From positions 1 through 64,000 of the forward strand of contig NZ_CAIZIZ010000477.1 of the NCBI RefSeq assembly GCF_903933125.1: DNA of 64,000 nucleotides, read 5' to 3'. The translations under genes were made by a program, and so were the position numbers. Position 1 is the first letter of the stretch. Every line of letters begins with the position of its first letter. The stretch is from an uncultured Lamprocystis sp. (GTDB lineage: Bacteria > Pseudomonadota > Gammaproteobacteria > Chromatiales > Chromatiaceae). The notes beneath the pieces were generated by a model. The model saw only the letters and a list, made by a program, of their open reading frames with translations, ran no database searches and was not told the origin of the DNA. Positions 1 to 8,896 of the stretch are shown piece by piece.

Positions 1-186
1 ATAAAACACTAATTTTATGGTTTTCCTGAGAGTAAGATGTGCGTACAAATATTTTAGTTGAAGTACTTAGTCGTTACCGCGGGCCACCGAACCCGCCCAA
101 TCAGGCAGCACTTCAAGTCCGGCGCGCGGCAACCGAGGCGTTGACTGTGAAAACGCTCATAACCATCAAAAGCGAGCAAAGGAACC

Positions 187-549
187 ATGGCCATCAGCAT
201 TGCGAAGATCAAGTTCATACTCTTGAAAAGCGGTTTTTCAGAAATGGCGGACAAGAGCAAGCATAAGGAGTTCATCCACACAAGAACAAGCGAAAGCGTC
301 TACTTGAACAAGGCCGAACCGAAGGTCTACTCACACTTGATCGTGCATCCCAGACATCTGAGCGAACGTACGCAACTGATAAACTCTGGCGTCGGCATCG
401 GCAGCAGTAACGATTTTCTATTTGGCGCCGGTTATAGGGCGTTCCCAGAAAGAATCCGCAACGGCACAAAACCCTGCAAGTACGGCGTTCCGTTTGGATT
501 CGATTCAATAGTGAGCTTGAACGCGTTTCTGGGACACATCTTCCCCTAG
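187..549 (+). CDS. hypothetical protein (120 aa)
   Basis: ORF with an RBS-like aaagga before ATG; followed by a stem-loop at 573-595; no recognised family. Confidence 0.4.
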   Translation: MAISIAKIKFILLKSGFSEMADKSKHKEFIHTRTSESVYLNKAEPKVYSHLIVHPRHLSERTQLINSGVGIGSSNDFLFGAGYRAFPERIRNGTKPCKYGVPFGFDSIVSLNAFLGHIFP

Positions 550-572
550 ACACCGTTTCTTAACGCACCGAC

Positions 573-595
573 CACCCGGCAACTCAGGCCGGGTG
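573..595 (+). terminator. stem-loop (possible terminator or attenuator)
   Basis: CACCCGGC-N7-GCCGGGTG between two ORFs; no T-tract follows. Confidence 0.35.
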
Positions 596-624
596 TCAGG
601 TACAACCATCTAGAGAGAGACACA

Positions 625-1104
625 ATGGCCAAGATCATCGGACGGAATGCCTTCAAACGACGTGGCTTGGAACTGCACATCGGCAAGCTCTTTGCGCTGC
701 GTCGTGAACATCACGACGACTCTTTCTTTGAGCCTAGTGGCGCGATTCGTGGATATGCAAGGGAGTATCTGCGCGCTTGGATCCCGATGTGGGAGGGCTA
801 TGAAGCGCCAAGAGCAGCTAAGAAACACTTAAGTGCCACCTTCCTCGGTCATGTTACAGAACGAACTGACTGGGAAAACCCGGAGGAGTTGCTATTTCGT
901 GAGGTCCTTGGAGTCCTTCAAGACGACTACCCGCGCTATTATCTATGCGTGGGAGACGGCGATTTCAGCGAGGCACAAGTGGATGAAATACTTGATGCCT
1001 ACCCCCTGAGCACCGACGTCGTATGGAAAGAAGCCGACGACAACCTGGCGTTTGATAACGTCTATTTTTTCAGCAAGCCTATTATTTCGAGAGGAGAGAT
1101 CTGA
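625..1104 (+). CDS. hypothetical protein, coupled to HNH endonuclease gene
   Basis: ORF of 159 aa; stop/start TGATG overlap with the next ORF at 1102-1106. Confidence 0.6.
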   Translation: MAKIIGRNAFKRRGLELHIGKLFALRREHHDDSFFEPSGAIRGYAREYLRAWIPMWEGYEAPRAAKKHLSATFLGHVTERTDWENPEELLFREVLGVLQDDYPRYYLCVGDGDFSEAQVDEILDAYPLSTDVVWKEADDNLAFDNVYFFSKPIISRGEI

Positions 1105-1955
1105 TGCTAAACGTACGAGATTACGTGAATGAGAACAACTGCCTGATCTCAGTCTCCGCAGAATACAGCCCATTTGACGGAAACCTGACTCCGTACCCCT
1201 ACGTCACAAAAGAGGACAATTTTGCCGTCTCGCTCAGCGGCAAGTCAAACGAGTCCAAGAACCGCGAGTCATTTGAAGAATTCGTCAAACTTCTCGTTAA
1301 TCCGTCAAAGCATCCGTATGCCAAAGTCCGGTGCAAACCTAACTATCCAGGAGTCAAGATTCAAGGGGGACGTCTCGTGAGGGAGCTTAATTGGGAGCCG
1401 CTTCGGCGCAAACTGATCGAGGATGGTTTTGGGTCACTGGTCGGTGAAACCCCATCCAATGTAGTGACCCCGGCGATCGGAGAGGCTATCGGCGCCATCA
1501 GTCCGCCAAAGGCGTCGGGGCATCCAACAGACTACTACACCGTCGATCCTTCCCGTAACGACGAGCGCAAGCGGGTTCTCCGCGAGCAGACAACGCGCCC
1601 AGGTCAGCAGCGCTTTCGCCAATCGATTATCGACCTCCACGGCGAGGCGGTGTGCGGGATATCCGGATGCCGCGTCGTCGAGGTCGTACAAGCCGCGCAC
1701 ATTATGCCCTACCTCGGCGATGAAGATAATCACGTCGCAAACGGACTGCTGCTGCGAGCGGACTTGCATATTCTGTTCGACCGCGACCTGCTCGGTATCG
1801 ATCCCGTCACACTCCAAGTCCACCTGGCCCCGACTGTGCAATGCGATCCGGGATACGCAGCGTTCCACGGTATGACGTTGGGAGTGGCGCACGAAGTCTC
1901 GCGACCAGCCCTCCAAGAACGGTGGAATTGGTACCGAGAGCAACTCGACCATTGA
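1104..1955 (+). CDS. HNH endonuclease domain protein
   Basis: C-terminal CGISGCRVVEVVQAAHIMPYLGDEDNHVANGLLLRADLHILFDRDLLGI resembles the HNH_2 type fold. Confidence 0.8.
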   Translation: MLNVRDYVNENNCLISVSAEYSPFDGNLTPYPYVTKEDNFAVSLSGKSNESKNRESFEEFVKLLVNPSKHPYAKVRCKPNYPGVKIQGGRLVRELNWEPLRRKLIEDGFGSLVGETPSNVVTPAIGEAIGAISPPKASGHPTDYYTVDPSRNDERKRVLREQTTRPGQQRFRQSIIDLHGEAVCGISGCRVVEVVQAAHIMPYLGDEDNHVANGLLLRADLHILFDRDLLGIDPVTLQVHLAPTVQCDPGYAAFHGMTLGVAHEVSRPALQERWNWYREQLDH

Positions 1956-2078
1956 GCGGACAGCTACTCCAGTTCGGATGGGGTATTCGCCCCGTCCGCA
2001 ACCATTTCGCGGAACTCGCGGAGAGCGGCAAGGCCGGGGACAACTTGCGCGGCAAACGCATTCCGGAAGCGCCCGGAG

Positions 2079-2495
2079 TCAGATGATCGAAGCCGTCTTA
2101 GGCCGGCCGCCGCAGCGGCCGTTGGCGTGCGCTGCATCAGCCTTGGCCGTGCTTGTTGTAGCCCTGCCGCCCTGCTTACCGAGCTGGGCCGCCATCCATT
2201 GGCGACTTCCGAGAAACCCTTCCAGCAAAGCGGGCAGGTAAAGGTCAGCATCCAGCGTCGGGAAATGCAGGCCCAAACCGGAGGGGCTGATCTCGATGTG
2301 CGCCAGATCCGCCGGCTGCGCCGCTTCGAGCCCCTGCGCATCCTGCGGGATGAACGACAGCTCGATGCCGGTGGAGAAGGCGATCACCACGCGGCGCAAA
2401 GCCTCGTCGTAGCGAGCGGATATCGCGACCGGGTTGGTCTCGCGGCACTGCATGGCACGGACGTTGGCCTGCTCGAATTCTTCAGCATTGACCAT
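2079..2495 (-). CDS. DUF2442 domain-containing protein
   Basis: Pattern ARYDEALRRVVIAFSTGIELSFIP...LHFPTLDADLYLPALLEG; overlaps the upstream DUF4160-like gene. Confidence 0.7.
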   Translation of the reverse strand: MVNAEEFEQANVRAMQCRETNPVAISARYDEALRRVVIAFSTGIELSFIPQDAQGLEAAQPADLAHIEISPSGLGLHFPTLDADLYLPALLEGFLGSRQWMAAQLGKQGGRATTSTAKADAAHANGRCGGRPKTASII

Positions 2496-2730
2496 GAATT
2501 TCGCTCCAGCGGCTGCAGGCCGTAACCAGTACCGCCGCGATTGCGGCCTTAATGCGGGTCAGCTCTTGCCGCGAGAAACCGTAATTTTCACGCAACTCCG
2601 GCGGACCATCTGGGCAGTGTAGGTTGTAAACCGCCTCGCAGCCTCCGCCGACGACATGAACGTGCGCGGGCCTATGGTCGTTCGGATAGATCACCACGCG
2701 GAGGTGGTCGAGACGCAGGACCGTGGGCAT
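2482..2730 (-). CDS. DUF4160 domain-containing protein
   Basis: MPTVLR...IYPNDHRPAHVHVVGGGCEAVYNL resembles DUF4160; paired with DUF2442. Confidence 0.75.
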   Translation of the reverse strand: MPTVLRLDHLRVVIYPNDHRPAHVHVVGGGCEAVYNLHCPDGPPELRENYGFSRQELTRIKAAIAAVLVTACSRWSEIHGQC

Positions 2731-2820
2731 AGCTACAGTCTATCAAGAACCAAAGCACTTGGGTTGATCCCGCGGGTCGAAAATTACGATGGCATGCGAG
2801 AAGGTTAGCCACAAAATCGG

Positions 2821-2976
2821 GACCTTGATCATCGTTCCGGCCACTGGAGGTCGAGGCTTTAGCCGGTCCGGCGTGCAGGCACCACTGATTTTCTTTAAGA
2901 TCCGGGGAATCGCCACCAGCTGAAGCCTCGACGTCCAGTTGCGGATAGGCCGCTGGCCGGCACGATGATCAAGGCC
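2821..2976. repeat. intergenic element with imperfect terminal inverted repeats (REP/BIME/MITE-like)
   Basis: gaccttgatcatcgttccggcca at the left end is the inverse of tggccggcacgatgatcaaggcc at the right; internal ggaggtcgaggctt/aagcctcgacgtcc is also inverted. Confidence 0.6.
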
Positions 2977-2999
2977 GCGCAATCAACCGAGGCGGCTTC

Positions 3000-3806
3000 T
3001 CATTTCCGGATGATGATCAGGTCATCCTGACTGGGGACTGTCGCTGGATAGTTCAACCCCGGGTAGGTTGAATCCAGGTAATTGGAGATAAAGCCGTCGA
3101 GCCTGATCGTATCGCAAGGGGCCGCGGACAACGGATTGATGAGACACATTCTGAACAGGACAATCAGATCTTCGCGGCTCGGCACCCGGTCCAGCGGGGT
3201 GTCGATGGTATAGATGGTGACTTCCGCTTGTCGACCGGCCAGTGCCTGATAAAAACGCGACTCGTGGCAGCACGCGTGCAAGTCCAGATTTGTCCTCGCT
3301 TCCTCCCGGCGCCCTGCCGCCTTCTGGAACCCGATACCGATCAGCGCCATCGGCGCCGCGGGCTGGTTGAGGATGATCGCCAGATGCCCCCCGGGCTTCA
3401 GCAGGGTGAGTGCCAACCGGATCTTGTCGCGAATATCATCGAGCCCGTTGAAGTGATACAGCACATGCGAGAGTGTCATCAGATCGAATCCCTGAGGATG
3501 ATCAGTGGACACCCGATACCGGGCGGACGCGTCCCAGGGGCACGCATACACATCGCTAAACTTTTTCGCCAGGACATCGCAACAGCGAGGATTTGGCTCC
3601 AGCACCATCAGCTTTTCGGCATAGGGCCGCATCAAGTCCGGCAAATGGCCTTGTCCGGCACCAATATCCAATATGGAAAAGCCGGCGCGATACACGATGG
3701 GTAGCGCGCCCTTGTCCTGCAGTTGCCGAACGGCTTCACTATTTTGAAGTGAATGGCGATGAAACAGGGTGAGCGCTTGCTCAAAAACCTCATAATCCAA
3801 TTGCAT
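3000..3806 (-). CDS. class I SAM-dependent methyltransferase
   Basis: Motif I FSILDIGAGQGHLPDLM and the LKPGGHLAIIL post-motif. Confidence 0.8.
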   Translation of the reverse strand: MQLDYEVFEQALTLFHRHSLQNSEAVRQLQDKGALPIVYRAGFSILDIGAGQGHLPDLMRPYAEKLMVLEPNPRCCDVLAKKFSDVYACPWDASARYRVSTDHPQGFDLMTLSHVLYHFNGLDDIRDKIRLALTLLKPGGHLAIILNQPAAPMALIGIGFQKAAGRREEARTNLDLHACCHESRFYQALAGRQAEVTIYTIDTPLDRVPSREDLIVLFRMCLINPLSAAPCDTIRLDGFISNYLDSTYPGLNYPATVPSQDDLIIIRK

Positions 3807-3845
3807 CTTATTGGCGGTACCAGCTCAGCAAAGAGAACACTGTGC

Positions 3846-3966
3846 GGCCTCGATCAAGATTCCGGCCACCTGGGCTCGTCGGGTGCGTAGTCAGGCCATC
3901 CTGGCCTGATACCGTCAGGGCTGGAAGCCCTGACTACGCACGCCGCTGGCCGGGATTACGATTAAG
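3846..3966. repeat. intergenic element with nested inverted repeats (possible three-way junction)
   Basis: GTGCGTAGTC...GACTACGCAC outer stem enclosing AGGCCA-tcc-TGGCCT and AGGGCT-gga-AGCCCT. Confidence 0.65.
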
Positions 3967-4057
3967 GCCCGCGGTGCGGCGGTTAACGCGGCGAGCGGAA
4001 GCATTCTGTCAAACAACCGCCTGCGACGACCAGCCTACCCGGGAATTGAAACTGAAC

Positions 4058-5560
4058 TCAGGAGTCAAGTACCGGCGACCGCCCCAGACGACCGTCCGGA
4101 TGCCGATAGAGGCGGTCCAGTGTCAAACCCGCGGCATCCTGTAACTCGATATCCAGGGGCATCCGCCCCAGCGCATGGGTGGCACAGGAAAGACAGGGGT
4201 CATAGGCGCGGATGGCCACCTCGATCTGGTTCAAGAGCGGTTCGGTCAGTTCCCGCCCGCTAAGGTAATCGGCGGCCACCTGGCGGATGGCGGTGTTCAT
4301 GGCTTGATTGTTGTTGGTCGTGGAGACGATGAGGTTGGCGCGCGTCACCAGTCCGTCGCCGTCGATTTCATAATGATGAAAGAGCGTGCCGCGAGGAGCC
4401 TCCACGACACCGATGCCCTTGCTGCGCATCGCCCCGCTCAGACGTAAGTCCGTGCCCTGCAGGTCCGGATCCGCAAGCAGTTCGCGGATCAGCTCGGCAC
4501 AGTGCAGCAACTCGATCAGCCTGGCCCAGTGGGTGGCGAGCGCCGCCTGGAGCGGGCGGCCCTCGCCGGCGGCGGCGAAGTCCTGGCGTTCCTGCTCGGC
4601 CAGCGGGGTGTGGAAGCAGTCGCAATTGTTGACGCGGGCAAGCGGCCCTACCCGGTACCAGCCGCACTCCGGCCCCAGTTGGGTCAGGAAAGGGAACTTC
4701 ATGTAGCTCCAGTCCTTGACCTCCTCCTGGATCAGTTGCTCGTAATTGTTGCAGTCCTGGTGATCCATGAGCGTGTCGCCCTGCGGGCCACGCACACGCA
4801 GACCCCCGTCATAGAGTTCGAAGGCCCCGTCCGGTCGGATCAGGCTCAGGGTGTTGGCGTCCACGGCCCCGAACCGATAGTGATACTCGGGGTTACGCAG
4901 GATGATCCGTTTCATCAACTGAACCGCGCCCTCGGCCCAGTTGCACACCTGATCGATATCGGCCTGGAGCAGATCCCGCTCCTGTGCACTCACATGCTTA
5001 TTGATCCCGCCGGGCAGCGCACCGGTACCGTGAACCCGCTTGCCGGCCGTGATGCGGATCACCTCCTGTCCGAACTTACGCAGCAGCACGCCCTGCTTCG
5101 CGATCTCCGGATGATCCTGGATCAGACCGACGATGTTGCGGTGAGCCACCGGGTCGTCGACACCGAACAAGAGGTCCGGGGATGAGAGATGAAAGAAGTT
5201 CAGTGCATGCGATTGCAGCACCTGACCCAGATGCATGAGCCGCCGCACTTTCTCGGCGGTCGGCGTGAGCACATCGACGCCAACCAACTGGTCACAGGCC
5301 TTGGCCGCCGCCAGGTGATGGCTGACCGGGCAGATACCGCACAGACGCTGAACCAGCACCGGCAACTCCCAATAAGGCCGGCCCTGGATGAACCGCTCGA
5401 ACCCGCGAAACTCGACGACATGCAGTCGCGCCTGCCGCACCCGGTTGTCGTCATCCAACAACAGGGTGACCTTGCCGTGCCCCTCGACCCGCGTCAGCGG
5501 CTCGATGCAGACTCGCTTCAAGGTCTCCGGATGGCGGGCGGTTTCGAGTGAATCGGTCAT
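4058..5560 (-). CDS. hoxH: NAD-linked [NiFe] hydrogenase large subunit HoxH
   Basis: N-terminal RLCGICPVSHHLAAAKACD and C-terminal DPCLSCATHALGRMPL Ni-Fe ligand motifs. Confidence 0.92.
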   Translation of the reverse strand: MTDSLETARHPETLKRVCIEPLTRVEGHGKVTLLLDDDNRVRQARLHVVEFRGFERFIQGRPYWELPVLVQRLCGICPVSHHLAAAKACDQLVGVDVLTPTAEKVRRLMHLGQVLQSHALNFFHLSSPDLLFGVDDPVAHRNIVGLIQDHPEIAKQGVLLRKFGQEVIRITAGKRVHGTGALPGGINKHVSAQERDLLQADIDQVCNWAEGAVQLMKRIILRNPEYHYRFGAVDANTLSLIRPDGAFELYDGGLRVRGPQGDTLMDHQDCNNYEQLIQEEVKDWSYMKFPFLTQLGPECGWYRVGPLARVNNCDCFHTPLAEQERQDFAAAGEGRPLQAALATHWARLIELLHCAELIRELLADPDLQGTDLRLSGAMRSKGIGVVEAPRGTLFHHYEIDGDGLVTRANLIVSTTNNNQAMNTAIRQVAADYLSGRELTEPLLNQIEVAIRAYDPCLSCATHALGRMPLDIELQDAAGLTLDRLYRHPDGRLGRSPVLDS

Positions 5561-5578
5561 GGTTAAGCCTGCAGCGCG

Positions 5579-6118
5579 CTAATCGTAATGAATCTGCGTA
5601 TAAGGGAACGCGATCGGCTGCCCCGACAGCCAGGCGGTCAGGAAGGTCCAGAGGGTATCCGCGGAAGGCGGACAGCCGGGCAGAACATAATCGACCTTCA
5701 CGACCTCATGGATGGGATGAACCCGGTCGAGCAGGAGCGGGATTTCCGGGTCGCGCGGAATGCCCGGATGATAGACCCCGACTCCACGCACATAGCTCTC
5801 TTCCAGACACTCACGCAGCGCAAGCGCGTTGCGCATCGCCGGAACTCCGCCGTTGACCGCGCAGGCGCCAACCGCCACCAGGGTCCGGCAGTGTCGGCGG
5901 AACGCGCGCAGGACCTCCAGATTCTCGGTGTTGGCCACCCCGCCCTCGATCAGGCCCAGGTCGCAGTCGCCGACCGTCTTGATATCCGTCAGTGGCGAGC
6001 GGTCGAAGTCGACCAGATCGACCAGTTGCAGGATGCGCTCATCGATGTCCAAGAGCGACGTGTGACAGCCGAAACAGCCGCACAGTGAAGCGGTCGCGAC
6101 GCGAGGTTTGGCGGACAC
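5579..6118 (-). CDS. hoxY: NAD-linked [NiFe] hydrogenase small subunit HoxY (GTG start proposed)
   Basis: VSAKPRVATASLCGCFGCHTSLLDID...GVGACAVNGGVP...LPGCPPS; the listed ORF extends upstream into hoxU, and GTG at 6118 fits the hoxU stop. Confidence 0.88.
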   Translation of the reverse strand: MSAKPRVATASLCGCFGCHTSLLDIDERILQLVDLVDFDRSPLTDIKTVGDCDLGLIEGGVANTENLEVLRAFRRHCRTLVAVGACAVNGGVPAMRNALALRECLEESYVRGVGVYHPGIPRDPEIPLLLDRVHPIHEVVKVDYVLPGCPPSADTLWTFLTAWLSGQPIAFPYTQIHYD

Positions 6119-6119
6119 G

Positions 6120-6836
6120 TCACTCACCTCCCGGCTGAGCACGCAGGTCCCCGACCACGCTGATCGGCGCCTGATCATAGAGTCGTTGACCGATCGGCTG
6201 CTCATAACCGCGATGCTTGGGGAGAATGGCCCCGGTCGGGCAAACCTGGGCGGCGCGGTCGCTCGCGGCGAAGTGCGAGTCACCGAGCAGGCCGCTGGGC
6301 GAGTCGATCACCAGATGGCTCGCCAACCCGCGACCGCTGACGGCAAAGACCCGCTTGTGATCATGATCGCGGCTGGCACGCACGCACAGTTCGCACAGAA
6401 TGCAGCGGTTGAAGTCGATCATGAAATCCGGGTGCGAGGCATCCACCGGACGCTGGGGAAAGAACTGCGGGAAGTGCGGGCTGAGCATCCCGACGTAATA
6501 AGCGACCGCCTGAAGCTGGCAACTGCCGCTGCGCTCGCAGGCCGGGCAGACATGATTGCCCTCGACGAAGAGCATCTGCACGATCGAGCGGCGCGTGGAT
6601 TGAATCGTCTCGGTGTTCGACTCCACCGTCATGCCATCCAGCGCCGCCGTGGTACAGGCGGAGACCAGCCGTCCGCCGACGCCGACCATGCAGACCCGGC
6701 AACTGCCATGGGGTGCATAGTCCGGGTTGTGGCACAGGTGCGGGATATAGATACCGGCGGCCAGCGCCGCATCCATGATGGTCTGGCCGGGAGTGAAGGG
6801 AATCGGCCTGCCATCGAGACTCAGGGTCGTGCTCAT
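6120..6836 (-). CDS. hoxU: hydrogenase diaphorase iron-sulfur subunit HoxU
   Basis: N-terminal 2Fe-2S YIPHLCHNPDYAPHGSCRVC plus CPACERSGSCQLQ and CILCELCVRA cluster motifs. Confidence 0.9.
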   Translation of the reverse strand: MSTTLSLDGRPIPFTPGQTIMDAALAAGIYIPHLCHNPDYAPHGSCRVCMVGVGGRLVSACTTAALDGMTVESNTETIQSTRRSIVQMLFVEGNHVCPACERSGSCQLQAVAYYVGMLSPHFPQFFPQRPVDASHPDFMIDFNRCILCELCVRASRDHDHKRVFAVSGRGLASHLVIDSPSGLLGDSHFAASDRAAQVCPTGAILPKHRGYEQPIGQRLYDQAPISVVGDLRAQPGGE

Positions 6837-8650
6837 GCCTCTTCCTCCACATGATCCGCGACACCGTCGCGGCCGGTGAGGGCCCGCGCGGACGCCAGTG
6901 CGGCATCCAGGTCGAACGACGGGCTGTAGTCGGCGCTGCGCAGACGCCGCCGATAAATCGCGGGGAACTTGTCCAGTGTATTGAGCACATGGTTCGGTGC
7001 CGTGTGCCCGAGGCCGCAGTAACTTGTCTGCCGCATCACCGCGCCGATGTCACGCAACTCCTGAAGATCATGGGCGGACGCCTGACCGGCCGCGACCTTC
7101 TCCACCAGATTCCGCAACAGTGCCGTACCCACCCGACAGGGCGTGCAGAAGCCGCAGGACTCATGAGCGAAGAAGGCGGCAAAGTTGCGGACCAAGTCCA
7201 GCAGGTCGCGCGAACGGTCGAAAATCATGAATGAACCGGCGGTAGGCAGATCCTCGAACGCGAGCAGACGGTCGAATTCAGCCGGCGCCAAGGTGGTCCC
7301 GGCCGCGCCGGACACCTGGACCGCCTGCACCTCCTCCGCCCCGCAGTCGGTCAACACCCGATGCACCGGAGTTCCGAAGGGGTATTCGTAGATTCCGGGC
7401 CGGGCACAGTCACCGCTGACGGACAAGATCTTGCTGCCGGCCGACTGATCCGTGCCCTCACCGCGCAGCCAGTAACCGCCCCATTGGACCACCCGGGCGG
7501 CGGCCAGAAAGGTCTCCACATTGTTGACCACGGTGGGCCGGTCCTGGTAGCCGCTGATCACCGGGAAGGGCGGACGCTTGCGGGTAACGCCGCGCTTACC
7601 CTCCAGCGACTCGATCAGGGCCGACTCCTCACCGCAGATGTAGGCTCCGGCGCCCAGATGAATGGCGATATCGAAATCGAAACCCTGCTGGCCGAGGATG
7701 TCCTTGCCGAGCAGCCCCTCGGCACGGCGGCGCGCCAGGACCGATTCCAGATGCGGCACCAGATAGCGATACTCGCCGCGCAGGTAGAGGAACCCCAGAC
7801 GGGCACCGATCACGCCGGCGCACAGGGTCATCCCCTCGAACACCAGATCGGTATAACTGGTCAGCAAAACCCGATCCTTGAAGGTGCCGGGCTCACCCTC
7901 ATCCGCGTTGCACACAACGAAGCGCGGCACCGTCCGGTCGCCGCCCTCAGCCTCGCGGCAGAAACGCCACTTCAAGGCCGTGGTGAATCCGGCACCGCCG
8001 CGCCCGCGCAGACCCGAGCGCTCCAGTTCAGCCAGCGCCGCATCGGCCCCGCCGTCCAGCAACCGGCGCAGACTCGCCCCGTCGGTCGCCGGATTGCTGA
8101 GCAGGAGCCCGCGACGGCGGATATTGTCCTCCACCCGGAAGAATGCGCCCGGCCAGCGCTCCAGCGGCACGCCCTCCTCCACCAGGTCGGCGATGCGATC
8201 CACCCGCGCCGCGGTCAGCGCGGTCACCGCTTGACCATTGACCAGGAGCGCCGGTCCCTGATCGCACATGCCGGTGCAGGATGTCAGTCCGATCGTCACC
8301 CTTCCATCGGCGCGAGGCGCATCCAATCCCAGACCCAGGCGCTCGGCGAGCAGCCCGACCAGTCGCTGGTTGCCGAGCATCCGATCAGTGATATTGTCCG
8401 AAAACAGGATATCGAAGTCGCCGCGGGGCTGATCGTGCAGAAAGGCATAAAAAGCGACCGCCCCGCGCACCTGGGCGTGCGCCACGTCCAGTGCCGCGGC
8501 CAGGGCATCGACCGCCGTCGGCGGCACCCAGCCGAATTGCTGCTGGACCGCAATCAGGTGCTGGAGCAGATACTCCGGCGCTTGACCATACAAACCGAGC
8601 GACCGGGCGACGAAGGCCTGAACTTTCGAGTCGACGGGTTCGCCCATCAC
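6833..8650 (-). CDS. hoxF: hydrogenase diaphorase flavoprotein HoxF with N-terminal NuoE/HoxE-like domain
   Basis: NuoF-like GRGGAGFTTALKWRF, CNADEGEPGTFKDR, ESCGFCTPCRVG; N-terminal NuoE-like region with CTGMCDQGP. Confidence 0.9.
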   Translation of the reverse strand: MMGEPVDSKVQAFVARSLGLYGQAPEYLLQHLIAVQQQFGWVPPTAVDALAAALDVAHAQVRGAVAFYAFLHDQPRGDFDILFSDNITDRMLGNQRLVGLLAERLGLGLDAPRADGRVTIGLTSCTGMCDQGPALLVNGQAVTALTAARVDRIADLVEEGVPLERWPGAFFRVEDNIRRRGLLLSNPATDGASLRRLLDGGADAALAELERSGLRGRGGAGFTTALKWRFCREAEGGDRTVPRFVVCNADEGEPGTFKDRVLLTSYTDLVFEGMTLCAGVIGARLGFLYLRGEYRYLVPHLESVLARRRAEGLLGKDILGQQGFDFDIAIHLGAGAYICGEESALIESLEGKRGVTRKRPPFPVISGYQDRPTVVNNVETFLAAARVVQWGGYWLRGEGTDQSAGSKILSVSGDCARPGIYEYPFGTPVHRVLTDCGAEEVQAVQVSGAAGTTLAPAEFDRLLAFEDLPTAGSFMIFDRSRDLLDLVRNFAAFFAHESCGFCTPCRVGTALLRNLVEKVAAGQASAHDLQELRDIGAVMRQTSYCGLGHTAPNHVLNTLDKFPAIYRRRLRSADYSPSFDLDAALASARALTGRDGVADHVEEEA

Positions 8651-8746
8651 AGCCTCCAGTGGTTGCGGAATGCGTCGGCGTACTCAGGCGATCCCCAAGA
8701 ATAAAGATCCCGACGGCGCACGCCTGCAAGATCCGTAGAGGCTGTA

Positions 8747-8766
8747 GGGGCGACTTTAGTCGCCCC
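8747..8766. repeat. short inverted repeat in the hoxF/RDD intergenic region
   Basis: Perfect GGGGCGACT-TT-AGTCGCCCC. Confidence 0.6.
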
Positions 8767-8896
8767 CACCCGTCGGTAGACCCTTTCCCGGAAATCACCT
8801 AATAGAGTATAGAACGCCGGTCGCTCTGGCGCCCGGCGGCGCGTCGGGGGACAATCAGGATTCCGATTCTCCCAGTACGACCGGCACCCCGACCCG

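Noticed and set aside
4502-5185. Long plus-strand ORFs inside hoxH, hoxF, brxC and cco genes (e.g. 4502-5185, 7361-8704, 17301-19454 minus, 36317-37450, 42804-44150)
   Set aside because: Antisense/shadow ORFs typical of high-GC DNA; they overlap strongly supported genes and have Gln/Arg/Gly-rich composition
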